Source: Actinomycetota bacterium (GTDB lineage Bacteria; Actinomycetota; Acidimicrobiia; Spongiisociales; UBA11373). Taken from it: a DNA stretch of 11,858 bases. The notes under the pieces are model-generated. The model saw nothing but the letters and a program-made list of their open reading frames with translations. It did not search any database and had not been told where the DNA came from. Location: NCBI GenBank assembly GCA_003486285.1, contig DNGH01000308.1, forward strand, positions 1-11,858, written 5' to 3'. The translations under genes were made by a program, and so were the position numbers. Below, in pieces: positions 5,794-11,858 of the stretch (its first letter is position 1; every line of letters starts with the position of its first letter).

Positions 5794-6542
5794 GCGGACA
5801 CCTCAACCACAGGGACGTCGAGGAACTCCTCCAGGGGCGAAGCGGCGTCGAACTCGAAGCCCTGGCCCCTGTGGTGGAGCACCTGCGACTGGAATCGACT
5901 GCCTCGGTCGACGCCGCGGTCGCCGCGAGCCATGTGGCGCTGGCGGCGGCGGCGGCCCGCAGCAGCGAACCCGCAGCGGTCAACGGGTCGTCCGCTCGTC
6001 GCATCCCCGATCCACCCAGGAGGCGTACCGTGTTTGCAGGGCTGTTCTCGTCCATCCTCGTCAAGATCATGATCGGGGCGATGGCGCTCGCGGGAGCGAC
6101 CGTGGGGGCCGGCGTAGCTGGCGTGCTTCCCGAGCCCGTGCAGAACTTCGTCGATGATCATCTGATCGGCCTCGATCTAGACCAGGAGCAGGTGCGGTTG
6201 CAGGACCAGACCCGCCTCCAGGATCAGATCCAGCTCGAGGAGCAGCTGCGGATCGAAGAGCATCTGCGTCTCCAGGATCAGGTGAAGCTTCAGGCCAAGA
6301 ACCAGCTCGTCGACGGCAGGCCTGGTGACGATGACGGCTTCCAGAACAAGGCGCAGACTCAGGGCCAGTCCGAGAACCAGGTGCAGGAGCAGAACCAGGT
6401 TCAGACTCAGGAGCAGGTCCAGTCCGAGACCCAGACTCAGTCCGAGAACCAGGTGCAGAATCCGGACGGGCATGGGGAATCCCAGCAGGGAAGCGGTGAC
6501 ACCGCCCCGGGTTCGGACGGAACCTCGGGCAACGGTCACTGA
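5790..6542 (+). CDS. probable membrane anti-sigma factor with hexad and Gln-rich exported domain
   Basis: The 250-aa product is translationally coupled to the ECF sigma gene by ATGA. Residues 1-80 are cytoplasmic, with an acidic helical start (HRDVEELLQGRSGVELEAL) and an Ala-rich stretch. There is no HxxxCxxC zinc motif and no Cys at all. A Pro/Arg segment leads into one TM (~83-113), followed by VLPEPVQNFVDD; a LPxPVQ segment after the TM is common in actinobacterial sigma-linked membrane proteins. The exported part has six perfect hexads (135-170), an acidic spacer, a Gln-rich QxQ stretch (185-224) and a Gly/Ser/Asp tail. Position and topology support an anti-sigma role, but the N-terminus lacks a recognised anti-sigma domain, so this is inference. 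A frame reaching back to 5184 is the sigma gene read out of phase. A 12-bp hairpin follows. Confidence 0.78.
   Translation: MSGHLNHRDVEELLQGRSGVELEALAPVVEHLRLESTASVDAAVAASHVALAAAAARSSEPAAVNGSSARRIPDPPRRRTVFAGLFSSILVKIMIGAMALAGATVGAGVAGVLPEPVQNFVDDHLIGLDLDQEQVRLQDQTRLQDQIQLEEQLRIEEHLRLQDQVKLQAKNQLVDGRPGDDDGFQNKAQTQGQSENQVQEQNQVQTQEQVQSETQTQSENQVQNPDGHGESQQGSGDTAPGSDGTSGNGH
6192..6299 (+). repeat. 18-bp / six-residue repeat, six units, in the anti-sigma ectodomain
   Basis: The six units read VRLQDQ, TRLQDQ, IQLEEQ, LRIEEH, LRLQDQ, VKLQAK. Hydrophobic residues sit at positions 1 and 3 of each hexad, polar or charged ones elsewhere. The phase is unbroken over 36 residues. A 1-and-3-of-6 pattern fits beta-strand or hexapeptide beta-helix geometry better than a heptad coiled coil. 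Confidence 0.75.
6342..6461 (+). repeat. Gln-rich QxQ low-complexity stretch with internal direct repeat
   Basis: Sixteen of 40 residues are Gln, often at every second position (NQVQEQNQVQTQEQVQ). A 21-bp segment encoding QSENQVQ occurs identically at 6366-6386 and 6438-6458, 72 bp apart. This points to recent internal duplication. The tract is hydrophilic and has no Cys. Confidence 0.75.
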
Positions 6543-6559
6543 GCCTCGAGCGGCCTGAT

Positions 6560-6589
6560 CTCGTACCCGCCCCTCGAGGCGGGTACGAG
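6560..6589 (+). terminator. 12-bp perfect hairpin after the sigma/anti-sigma operon
   Basis: CTCGTACCCGCC (6560-6571) pairs exactly with 6578-6589 around a CCTCGA loop, 17 nt after the anti-sigma stop. No T-tract follows. It separates this operon from the large TPR/propeller gene. Confidence 0.75.
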
Positions 6590-6639
6590 CGCGTCACACG
6601 CGGTTCGATTCCCCGCCCCGCGCTCCAGTGCCCCGTGGC

Positions 6640-6645
6640 TACTCT
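6640..6645 (+). promoter_or_regulatory. weak candidate -10 for the TPR/propeller gene
   Basis: TACTCT (6640-6645) matches three to four positions of TATAAT, between the upstream terminator and the GTG at 6691. If used, transcription would start near 6652, which excludes the GTG at 6628 and supports the 6691 start. No clear -35 box is seen. Confidence 0.25.
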
Positions 6646-6690
6646 TGCGTCGCCGCGGCGGCAGGTTCTCAGTCAACGGGGGGTGGCTTC

Positions 6691-9600
6691 GTGTCGAACA
6701 TCGGTCGTGACCTCAGGGCCCTGGCTCGTCTCGCTCCCCGTCCGGTTCGGGCCGAGGAGGCCGCAGCCGCCCTCGGGGTACCGGTGGCGGAGGTCGTCGA
6801 CGAAGGCGAGTCCCTGGTGGCCCAGGGGGCCCTGGCCTTCCGCGACGGGGGCTTTGCCCCGGGTGCTCAGGCCGACGACTCGGGGGCTTCCCCGGTGCGC
6901 GACGCCCAACTTGCCGGAAGCCTTGCCGATGCCATCGCCGCCAAGGGCGGCGAACCCGGTGACGTCGGGCAGTTGTTCGCCGCGGCGGGGCGATGGTCCG
7001 ACGCCCGTGCTCTCCTCGCCGCGGCCGCCCTCCGGCCCGGCATCGATCCCTCCCTCGCCGGAAACCTGGCGGCGCTCGCCCTGCAGGCGCAGGAGCATGC
7101 CCCCGGCCTCGACCGCGTCACCCAGGGCCGCCTCCGTCTCACCAAGGCTCGCCAGTTCACCGCCGCAGGTCGCTCTGCCGAGGCGATGGCCGAGCTCGAA
7201 GTCGCCATCCCCTCCCTCGATGGCGTCGAGCAGGTGGATGCCCTCGGGTTTGCCACGTCGGTGGCCGACAACATGCAGGCCCCGCAACGCGCCGAGACCT
7301 ACGCCGCCCTCGGCGAGCAGCAGGCCTGGGGGCTCGGCCAGCCCGCCAAGGTGGGCTCTCTCCTCACCCTCCACGGCCGGGTGCTGAGCCGTATCGGTTT
7401 CCCCCGTGAGGCGGATCGGGTGCTGGAACACGGCCAGGCCCTCCTGGACATCCACGGCGACACCGGACAGCGCTTCCGCGGCCGCCTCAACCGGGCGTGG
7501 GTGCAACTGGATCGTGGCGAGGCCCGCAGCGCCGAGGCCGGCTTCGGGCGCCTGCGCGACGAGGCCGCGGGACTCGAAGGCCCGGTGTCACTGGCCGACA
7601 AGGAGGCCTACTGGGCCCGGGCGGCATTCGCCGTCGGCGAGGTAGCACCGGCCTTGGCCGCCGCCGACCGCGCCACCGCGTCCGCCAAGAGCCTGGGCGC
7701 CCCCGCCCCGGCATTCATCGCTGCCATCGCCAGGGCCGAGGGTGCGCTCTACTTCGAGCGCTTCGAGGATGCGCTCGTCGCCGCCGACGAGGTGCTCGGC
7801 TACGTCGAGTCGCAGTTCCACGAGTGGGAGAACCGGGCGCGGGTGTTGCGGGGCCGCGCCCTGGTCGGATTGGACCGCCTCGACGAAGCCGCGGCCGAGG
7901 CCGCCGCGGCACTCGCCGCCACCCCGGAGGGGGTGAACGGATTGCGCCTGCACCGCGAGATCGAGGTGCTCCGCCTCTTGGCGCTTCCCGCCGACCGCTC
8001 GTGGCCGCAGCGCGACGTGGAGAACCTCACGGACGAATTGCTGGCCGCCAATTGGAACCTGCCCGCTCTCGAGTTGATGATCGGCCGGGCCGGCCGCGAG
8101 AAGGACGCCGAGCTCGCCCTGTATGCCACAGGCCTGGCGATCGATCTCGGCCTGCCGACGGTGGCGGTTCGTGCCGCCCATCTCGCCAAGCTGTGGGCCG
8201 ATCCCGCCGGACAGGCCGTGGCCTTCGCCGCCCAGGGCATCGTCGGGCACCTTCCCGCGGAGTGGGCCGAGTCGTGGTCGCAGCAGCCGCACGTGGCGGC
8301 GGCGTTGGCCGTCCAGGTCGCCGACGACGAGGCCGCCTCGGAGGCGCTCACCGCGCAGTGGGCGGCCGTCGTGGCGAGCGCCAATCTCGACACGCTGGAG
8401 ACCCTCAGCCCGGCGCAGCGCCGCGCCCAGGGATTGGTGCGGCGGCGGGCCGTCACCAGTCTTGGCAAGCGGATCCTGCAGCTCGCCGCAGCGCTGATCG
8501 TGGTTGCCGGAGTCAGCGTCGGCGTGTCGCTGGTCCTTTCCAACGACGAGCCCGATGTGATCATCCAGACCACACCGACCGTGGCGACCACCACGACGCT
8601 GCCTCCGCTCGAGGAGACACCCTTCGCCGTGCCCTCGGGGACGATCTTCGCCGGGGCCACCGCGTACCGCGGCGATGTCGGGCGATCTGGAGTCATCCCC
8701 GACGTCACCGGTGTCACCGCGGCCGAGGGCTACTACTGGCGCTACGGCACCGCCGATCAGGTGGTCGCCTCTCCGGTGACCTTCGGCAAGTGGGTGTTCA
8801 TCGCCTCCCAGGACGGGTCGGTCCACGCGGTCGACATGACCACGGGGCGCCAGTTGTGGACGTTCAACGCAACGAATGCGATCGTCGCCACCCCGGTGGT
8901 CGCCGAACTGTCGAGCGGCGCCGGCCGCGGCGAGGCTCCACCGCAGGCGATCGTCACGTACGCGAGCACCGACGGGATCATCACGTTCCGGGAAGCGACG
9001 CAGACGCCGTTCAACGTCGTGCACACCGTCTTTGCCGGGGAGGGCCAGGCGGTCCGGGCGGCTCCGCTGGTGGTGGACAACCGCGTGGTCGTGGCCACCG
9101 CCGGGCCCGACTCCGGTCGGCTCTTCTCCATCGCCCCGCTGAACAAGACCGTGGACTGGACGTTCCCGCTCTCCGCCGGGGACTGCGCAGGGCTCACCGA
9201 GTCCGTCCCCGAGTGCGACCCGGTCGGCCCGATCGTGGGGGCGCCGGCCGCTTCCGATGGAGTCATCTACTTCGGCACCAGCGGGGTCGGTGAGGGTTAC
9301 CTCTATGCCATCGATGCCGCCACCGGTCAGCAGGTGTGCCGTTCGGTCGGGCTCGGCTCGATCGAGGTGAACCCCGTCGTGGTCGACGGCGTGGTCTACG
9401 CCCTCACGACCACCGGACAGCTATATGCGTTCGCGGTGCCCTCCTGCTCGACACCGGCGCCGAACCGCAACGCCCTCTACTACGACGTCAGCGGGGCGGG
9501 TGCAGCCCCGGCGGTGGCCGGAGACCTGATGATCATCCCGGTCGGCTCGCAGGTGTTGTTCCTCGACCTTCCCACCGACACGATCCTGCACAACTTCGAT

Positions 9601-9816
9601 GCCGGGTCGGCGGTGCGGTCGGCGCCAGTGATCGCGGGAGACATCGTGTACTTCGGTAACGAGGCCGGGAAGGTGTTCGCCCTGGATCTCGAGACCGCCG
9701 CGGAGCTCTGGACCTGGCAGACGGGCGGGGCGGTGCGGTCCTCGGTCACCGTGCTCGATGGCATCGTCCTGGTCACCAGCACCGACACCCGCCTCTACGC
9801 CATCGGCGGATCCTGA
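6691..9816 (+). CDS. membrane protein: TPR-type cytoplasmic domain plus exported PQQ-like beta-propeller
   Basis: This large protein has 1041 aa from GTG 6691. Residues ~1-60 look like a small winged-helix-type domain (AAAALGVPVAEVVDEGESLV, then GALAFRDGGFAP). Residues ~65-580 are Ala-rich helical pairs of TPR type (for example AAGRSAEAMAELEVAI, FPREADRVLEHGQALL, GLDRLDEAAAEAAAAL). One TM lies at ~594-616, then a Thr/Pro linker, then about eight propeller blades (~645-1041) with repeats such as APVIAGDIVYFGNEAGKVFA-LDLETAAELW. These are structural PQQ-like repeats as in BamB or quinoprotein folds; no dehydrogenase catalytic part is present. The basic residues before the TM place the TPR half inside and the propeller outside. 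Four Cys in the propeller could form disulfides. GTG 6628 is an alternative start (+21 aa); 6691 has a GGGGG run seven bases upstream. It could be a transmembrane scaffold or sensor; its partner is unknown. Confidence 0.85.
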   Translation: MSNIGRDLRALARLAPRPVRAEEAAAALGVPVAEVVDEGESLVAQGALAFRDGGFAPGAQADDSGASPVRDAQLAGSLADAIAAKGGEPGDVGQLFAAAGRWSDARALLAAAALRPGIDPSLAGNLAALALQAQEHAPGLDRVTQGRLRLTKARQFTAAGRSAEAMAELEVAIPSLDGVEQVDALGFATSVADNMQAPQRAETYAALGEQQAWGLGQPAKVGSLLTLHGRVLSRIGFPREADRVLEHGQALLDIHGDTGQRFRGRLNRAWVQLDRGEARSAEAGFGRLRDEAAGLEGPVSLADKEAYWARAAFAVGEVAPALAAADRATASAKSLGAPAPAFIAAIARAEGALYFERFEDALVAADEVLGYVESQFHEWENRARVLRGRALVGLDRLDEAAAEAAAALAATPEGVNGLRLHREIEVLRLLALPADRSWPQRDVENLTDELLAANWNLPALELMIGRAGREKDAELALYATGLAIDLGLPTVAVRAAHLAKLWADPAGQAVAFAAQGIVGHLPAEWAESWSQQPHVAAALAVQVADDEAASEALTAQWAAVVASANLDTLETLSPAQRRAQGLVRRRAVTSLGKRILQLAAALIVVAGVSVGVSLVLSNDEPDVIIQTTPTVATTTTLPPLEETPFAVPSGTIFAGATAYRGDVGRSGVIPDVTGVTAAEGYYWRYGTADQVVASPVTFGKWVFIASQDGSVHAVDMTTGRQLWTFNATNAIVATPVVAELSSGAGRGEAPPQAIVTYASTDGIITFREATQTPFNVVHTVFAGEGQAVRAAPLVVDNRVVVATAGPDSGRLFSIAPLNKTVDWTFPLSAGDCAGLTESVPECDPVGPIVGAPAASDGVIYFGTSGVGEGYLYAIDAATGQQVCRSVGLGSIEVNPVVVDGVVYALTTTGQLYAFAVPSCSTPAPNRNALYYDVSGAGAAPAVAGDLMIIPVGSQVLFLDLPTDTILHNFDAGSAVRSAPVIAGDIVYFGNEAGKVFALDLETAAELWTWQTGGAVRSSVTVLDGIVLVTSTDTRLYAIGGS

Positions 9817-9826
9817 GTTAGAGGAG

Positions 9827-9845
9827 CCCGGCGGCGTCCGCCGGG
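9827..9845 (+). terminator. 8-bp GC hairpin after the TPR/propeller gene
   Basis: CCCGGCGG (9827-9834) pairs with CCGCCGGG (9838-9845) across a three-base loop, ten bases after the stop. A short ACTTCCTGCCT follows, not a true T-tract. It is a probable terminator. Confidence 0.6.
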
Positions 9846-9914
9846 ACTTCCTGCCTCACAGACTCTTCACAAACGCTTCCCGGCGCCCTCACATCCCCTC
9901 CCGATGCTGTGGGT

Positions 9915-10229
9915 ATGACAAGGGGAATCCGAACGGACCTGGCACTGACTGTGGTGGCGTTCGCCTTGCTGGCGGCCGGTTGCGGGAGGGCGCCAGGGTC
10001 ATCCGACGCCGTTCCGACCGTCCCGACCACGACATCCGTGGTCACGACGGTGCCGATGGTGGCGCCGGGTAAGCCGGTCGACACCACGACCACCAGCACG
10101 ACGACGACATCGTCGTCGACCACCACGTCGGCTCCGGTTCCCCTACCCGACATCGACGAGGCACTCGTCGAGTTCGACGACCTCGAAAGCCTGCTCGACG
10201 AGCTCGAGGGCTTTCTCGCCGACCTGTGA
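9915..10229 (+). CDS. small Thr-rich lipoprotein
   Basis: The 104-aa product starts at ATG 9915. The signal peptide TDLALTVVAFALLAAGC ends in a lipobox-like AAGC (Cys23). A Thr/Ser-rich low-complexity linker follows (about residues 35-75). The C-terminus is very acidic, DIDEALVEFDDLESLLDELE, and likely forms an amphipathic helix. There is no Shine-Dalgarno; GATGCT lies six bases before the ATG and could be the -10 of a leaderless message, though no good -35 is visible. GTG 9909 would add two residues. The gene ends 20 nt before the secreted helical protein and is probably co-transcribed with it. I recognise no family. The acidic tail may bind a basic or helical partner, which is speculation. 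Confidence 0.75.
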   Translation: MTRGIRTDLALTVVAFALLAAGCGRAPGSSDAVPTVPTTTSVVTTVPMVAPGKPVDTTTTSTTTTSSSTTTSAPVPLPDIDEALVEFDDLESLLDELEGFLADL

Positions 10230-10249
10230 CCCCCACAAGGAGAGAGACC

Positions 10250-10990
10250 ATGAAGACCATGCGAAACGGCATCGTCCTCGGCATCGTGCTGGCGCTGAGC
10301 GTCGGTACCACCGCGGTGATGGCTCAGGAGACCACTTCCGAGACCACCGTGGCCACCCCCGCGGCACGGCCCCGGCCGATCGAGGAGCTAAAGGCACGCG
10401 CCCATCAGCTCATCGACCGGCAGCTGGCGGTGGTGGATCGCCTGCAGGCCTCCGTCGAGAACAGCAGGTTCATCACCGAGGGGCACGCCGGGCGCCTCCA
10501 GGGCGACCTGGCCGCCACCGCGGCGACGCTGCGGCACATCTCCGCTCAGGTGGACGACGCCGCCACCCTCGAGGAGGTCTGGGAGCTGATCCGTGACGTG
10601 CATGCGCTCCAGGTGGGGAACGTCATCGCTCCCAAGACCCGTCAGGTGATCGCCTCGGACTCGCTGGTCGCCATCGGTGGCAAGTTGGATCGCTTTGCCG
10701 AGCGTCTCGGCGAATTGCTGACCCGGGCCGAAGAGAACGGCTTCGACGTGTCGGAAGGCTGGGCGTTGCTCGAGGAGATGGAGGCGAACTTCGCTACCGG
10801 TGTGGCACTGGCCGACCCGGTAGCCGAAGCGGTGATCGGTCTCGACGGCGGCGACTGGCCCGACCCGGCGCAGGGCCTCCTCGCCGACGGGCGGCGCGAC
10901 CTCCACGCCGCCGGCATCGACCTGCGTGAGGCGTTTGCCGCGGGGCGCCAGATCGTCCAACTGCTGCGCAGCCTGGTCGCCTCGGTCTGA
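10250..10990 (+). CDS. secreted alpha-helical protein, unknown function
   Basis: This 246-aa protein has a clear signal peptide (MKTMRN, hydrophobic core, cleavage after AVMA, residue 25), then a short Thr-rich segment. The rest looks mostly helical: charged, Ala/Leu-rich stretches such as IEELKARAHQLIDRQLAVVD, LEEVWELIRDVHAL, LDRFAERLGELLTRAEENG and a final DLREAFAAGRQIVQLL. It has no Cys and no TM after the signal. I do not recognise a family. The ATG at 10250 is fixed by a strong AAGGAG at 10237-10242 with seven-base spacing; a GTG at 10226 would overlap the upstream stop and spoil the signal peptide. It follows the acidic lipoprotein gene by 20 nt, so the two may form a complex at the outer membrane face. 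A 13-bp hairpin ends the unit. Confidence 0.82.
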   Translation: MKTMRNGIVLGIVLALSVGTTAVMAQETTSETTVATPAARPRPIEELKARAHQLIDRQLAVVDRLQASVENSRFITEGHAGRLQGDLAATAATLRHISAQVDDAATLEEVWELIRDVHALQVGNVIAPKTRQVIASDSLVAIGGKLDRFAERLGELLTRAEENGFDVSEGWALLEEMEANFATGVALADPVAEAVIGLDGGDWPDPAQGLLADGRRDLHAAGIDLREAFAAGRQIVQLLRSLVASV

Positions 10991-11002
10991 GTCCACCGCA
11001 TC

Positions 11003-11034
11003 CCGGGTCCCGGTGTCACCGCACCGGGACCCGG
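11003..11034 (+). terminator. 13-bp perfect hairpin after the lipoprotein/helical-protein unit
   Basis: CCGGGTCCCGGTG (11003-11015) pairs exactly with 11022-11034 around a TCACCG loop, 12 nt after the stop. No T-tract follows. Confidence 0.75.
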
Positions 11035-11080
11035 CGCGTCTAGAGGAACTAGTCCCGACGGAAGAGACCCGGCGCCGCGA

Positions 11081-11152
11081 GATATATCGCTCGAGGGAGA
11101 CGGAGTGTCGGAGTGCTCCGTAGGGTGGTTCACATCGGTACGGGCGCCGATG
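11081..11152 (+). promoter_or_regulatory. possible promoter and leader hairpin of the last gene
   Basis: GATATATC (11081-11088) is the only AT-rich octamer in this GC-rich gap. It contains a TATATC that could act as a -10; no -35 is evident. Downstream, CATCGG (11133-11138) can pair with CCGATG (11147-11152) in the leader. A tandem CGGAGTG element lies at 11100-11115. Confidence 0.3.
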
Positions 11153-11177
11153 ACTGTGCCAACGAAAGGGAGATGCG

Positions 11178-11771
11178 ATGAAGAGAGTGTTCCTGCTACT
11201 CGCCGTGATGCTGATGATCATCGGCCTAGTTGCCCCAGCGGCGCTGGCGGTACCACCTCCGCCGGACAACGAGAAGTGCGCCACCATCCAAGGTGGCACG
11301 ATCACCGATAGTGCCGGCAATCCGTTGTCGGTCGGGTTCGACGAGTTCGGCTACAACTATCAGGCGCACCTCTTCGTCGGCACCTACGACAGCTCAGACA
11401 GGGTGCTCGATGGGACGTACTGGGGTTTGACGGGCGACTACGTCGATGATGTTCTCATGATGAAGTGGTCGGAGGACTGGCTCGCCAACGTGGACTGCAA
11501 CGATGACGGCAAGCTCGACCGCGGGACCAGCGGAGTCAGCCTCGGTTGGCTCACCAATCACATCATTGGCGACTACGTCGATGCCGACGGAAACGTTCAG
11601 CACTACACGAACTTCGTGAAGATCGTTTGGACAGGACCGGGGAGTCCTCTTTGGAATGAGTACACGGTCATTGAAGAGGTGTATAACGATCCCGCGGCGG
11701 GCTTCAACGGCCTGCTTACCAAGCTCGGCGCACCCGGCCTCGGCCTCAACGATCACTGGACCACCGACTAG
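11178..11771 (+). CDS. secreted protein with an EF-hand-like Ca2+ loop
   Basis: The 197-aa product has a signal peptide (MKRVFLLLAVMLMIIGLVAPAALA, cleavage after residue 24). The mature part starts VPPPPDNEKC. It has aromatic-rich, beta-like segments (FGYNYQAHLFVGTYDSSD, LDGTYWG, VLMMKWSEDWL, QHYTNFVKIVWTG) and the loop DCNDDGKLD (106-114), which fits the DxNxDGxxD calcium-binding pattern. I recall similar secreted proteins of unknown function sharing 'GYNYQA', 'MKWS..WL' and 'DCN.DGKLDRG' in varied bacteria and archaea, but cannot name the family. GGGAG at 11168-11172 supports ATG 11178. Codon use is less GC-biased than in its neighbours (AAT, TAT, ATT, GAA are more common), which hints at horizontal transfer. 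A perfect hairpin follows. Confidence 0.82.
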   Translation: MKRVFLLLAVMLMIIGLVAPAALAVPPPPDNEKCATIQGGTITDSAGNPLSVGFDEFGYNYQAHLFVGTYDSSDRVLDGTYWGLTGDYVDDVLMMKWSEDWLANVDCNDDGKLDRGTSGVSLGWLTNHIIGDYVDADGNVQHYTNFVKIVWTGPGSPLWNEYTVIEEVYNDPAAGFNGLLTKLGAPGLGLNDHWTTD

Positions 11772-11791
11772 CCGCCTATCAGGCTCAGCGA

Positions 11792-11817
11792 GCGGCCGGC
11801 CCGAAAGGGCCGGCCGC
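11792..11817 (+). terminator. 11-bp hairpin with GAAA tetraloop
   Basis: GCGGCCGGCCC (11792-11802) pairs exactly with 11807-11817 around GAAA, a stable GNRA tetraloop, 20 nt after the stop of the secreted-protein gene. The next bases are ATCGCG, with no T-tract. Confidence 0.78.
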
Positions 11818-11828
11818 ATCGCGTCCGT

Positions 11829-11858
11829 CTGGTATCTGGTATCTGGTAACCGGTAACC
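11829..11858. repeat. short tandem heptamer repeat at the window edge
   Basis: CTGGTAT occurs twice (11829-11842), followed by CTGGTAA (11843-11849) and CCGGTAA (11850-11856), then CC at the edge. This makes four units of seven bases with drift. It runs out of the window, so its full length is unknown. It lies outside any supported gene. Confidence 0.65.

Noticed and set aside
7588..9024. Long open frame (478 codons) on the minus strand inside the TPR/propeller gene
   Set aside because: It is opposite a gene with clear domains, has Arg/Gly/His-rich composition typical of antisense frames in GC-rich DNA, and shows no motif or ribosome site.
8626..9816. PQQ-dependent dehydrogenase
   Set aside because: Only the structural propeller repeats are present; there is no catalytic Asp/Ca2+ site, cofactor disulfide or heme motif, and the N-terminal half is TPR-like.
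11045..11088. GGAACT as an ECF -35 box for the last gene
   Set aside because: No CGTC/GTC-type -10 lies at the needed spacing, so control by the ECF factor is not supported.

Overview
The window is very G+C-rich and densely packed. It encodes mostly exported or membrane proteins, with Thr-rich linkers behind lipoprotein signals, GTG/TTG starts, a -10-like box placed only 6-7 nt before several start codons (leaderless style), and long GC hairpins without U-tracts after genes. This suggests an actinobacterium, most likely an uncultured Acidimicrobiia-type lineage. That placement is an inference from style; no marker gene here proves it.

Layout, left to right. (1) The last 20 codons of a fasciclin-domain protein, a strong hairpin, then a CorA-family divalent-cation channel (148-1257) followed closely by a membrane-anchored Cys-rich protein made of eleven 34-residue repeats (1291-2658). 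(2) A single-RRM RNA-binding protein (2945-3202) behind a long structured leader. It converges on a minus-strand unit in which tRNA-Arg(CCU) (3733-3805) is followed after only 3 nt by a small membrane-protein gene (3343-3729). (3) A small membrane protein (4060-4392) and a lipoprotein built of 20-residue Trp/Gly repeats (4471-5037). (4) An ECF sigma factor (5221-5793) overlapping by ATGA a membrane protein that looks like its anti-sigma partner (5790-6542). The outer part of that partner is an unusual hexad plus Gln-rich repeat. (5) A large protein with cytoplasmic TPR-type helices, one membrane span and an exported PQQ-like beta-propeller (6691-9816). (6) A two-gene unit: small Thr-rich lipoprotein (9915-10229) and secreted helical protein (10250-10990). 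(7) A secreted protein with an EF-hand-like loop and visibly less GC-biased codon use (11178-11771), then a hairpin and a short heptamer repeat running off the window edge.

The common theme is the cell envelope: adhesion-like and repeat-rich surface proteins, ion transport, lipoproteins and an envelope-sensing sigma/anti-sigma pair. The pair may control some neighbours, but I could not show a shared ECF promoter. The parts I find most unusual are the hexad/Gln-rich anti-sigma ectodomain, the exact 60-bp-repeat lipoprotein, and the tRNA fused almost directly to a leaderless-looking reading frame.
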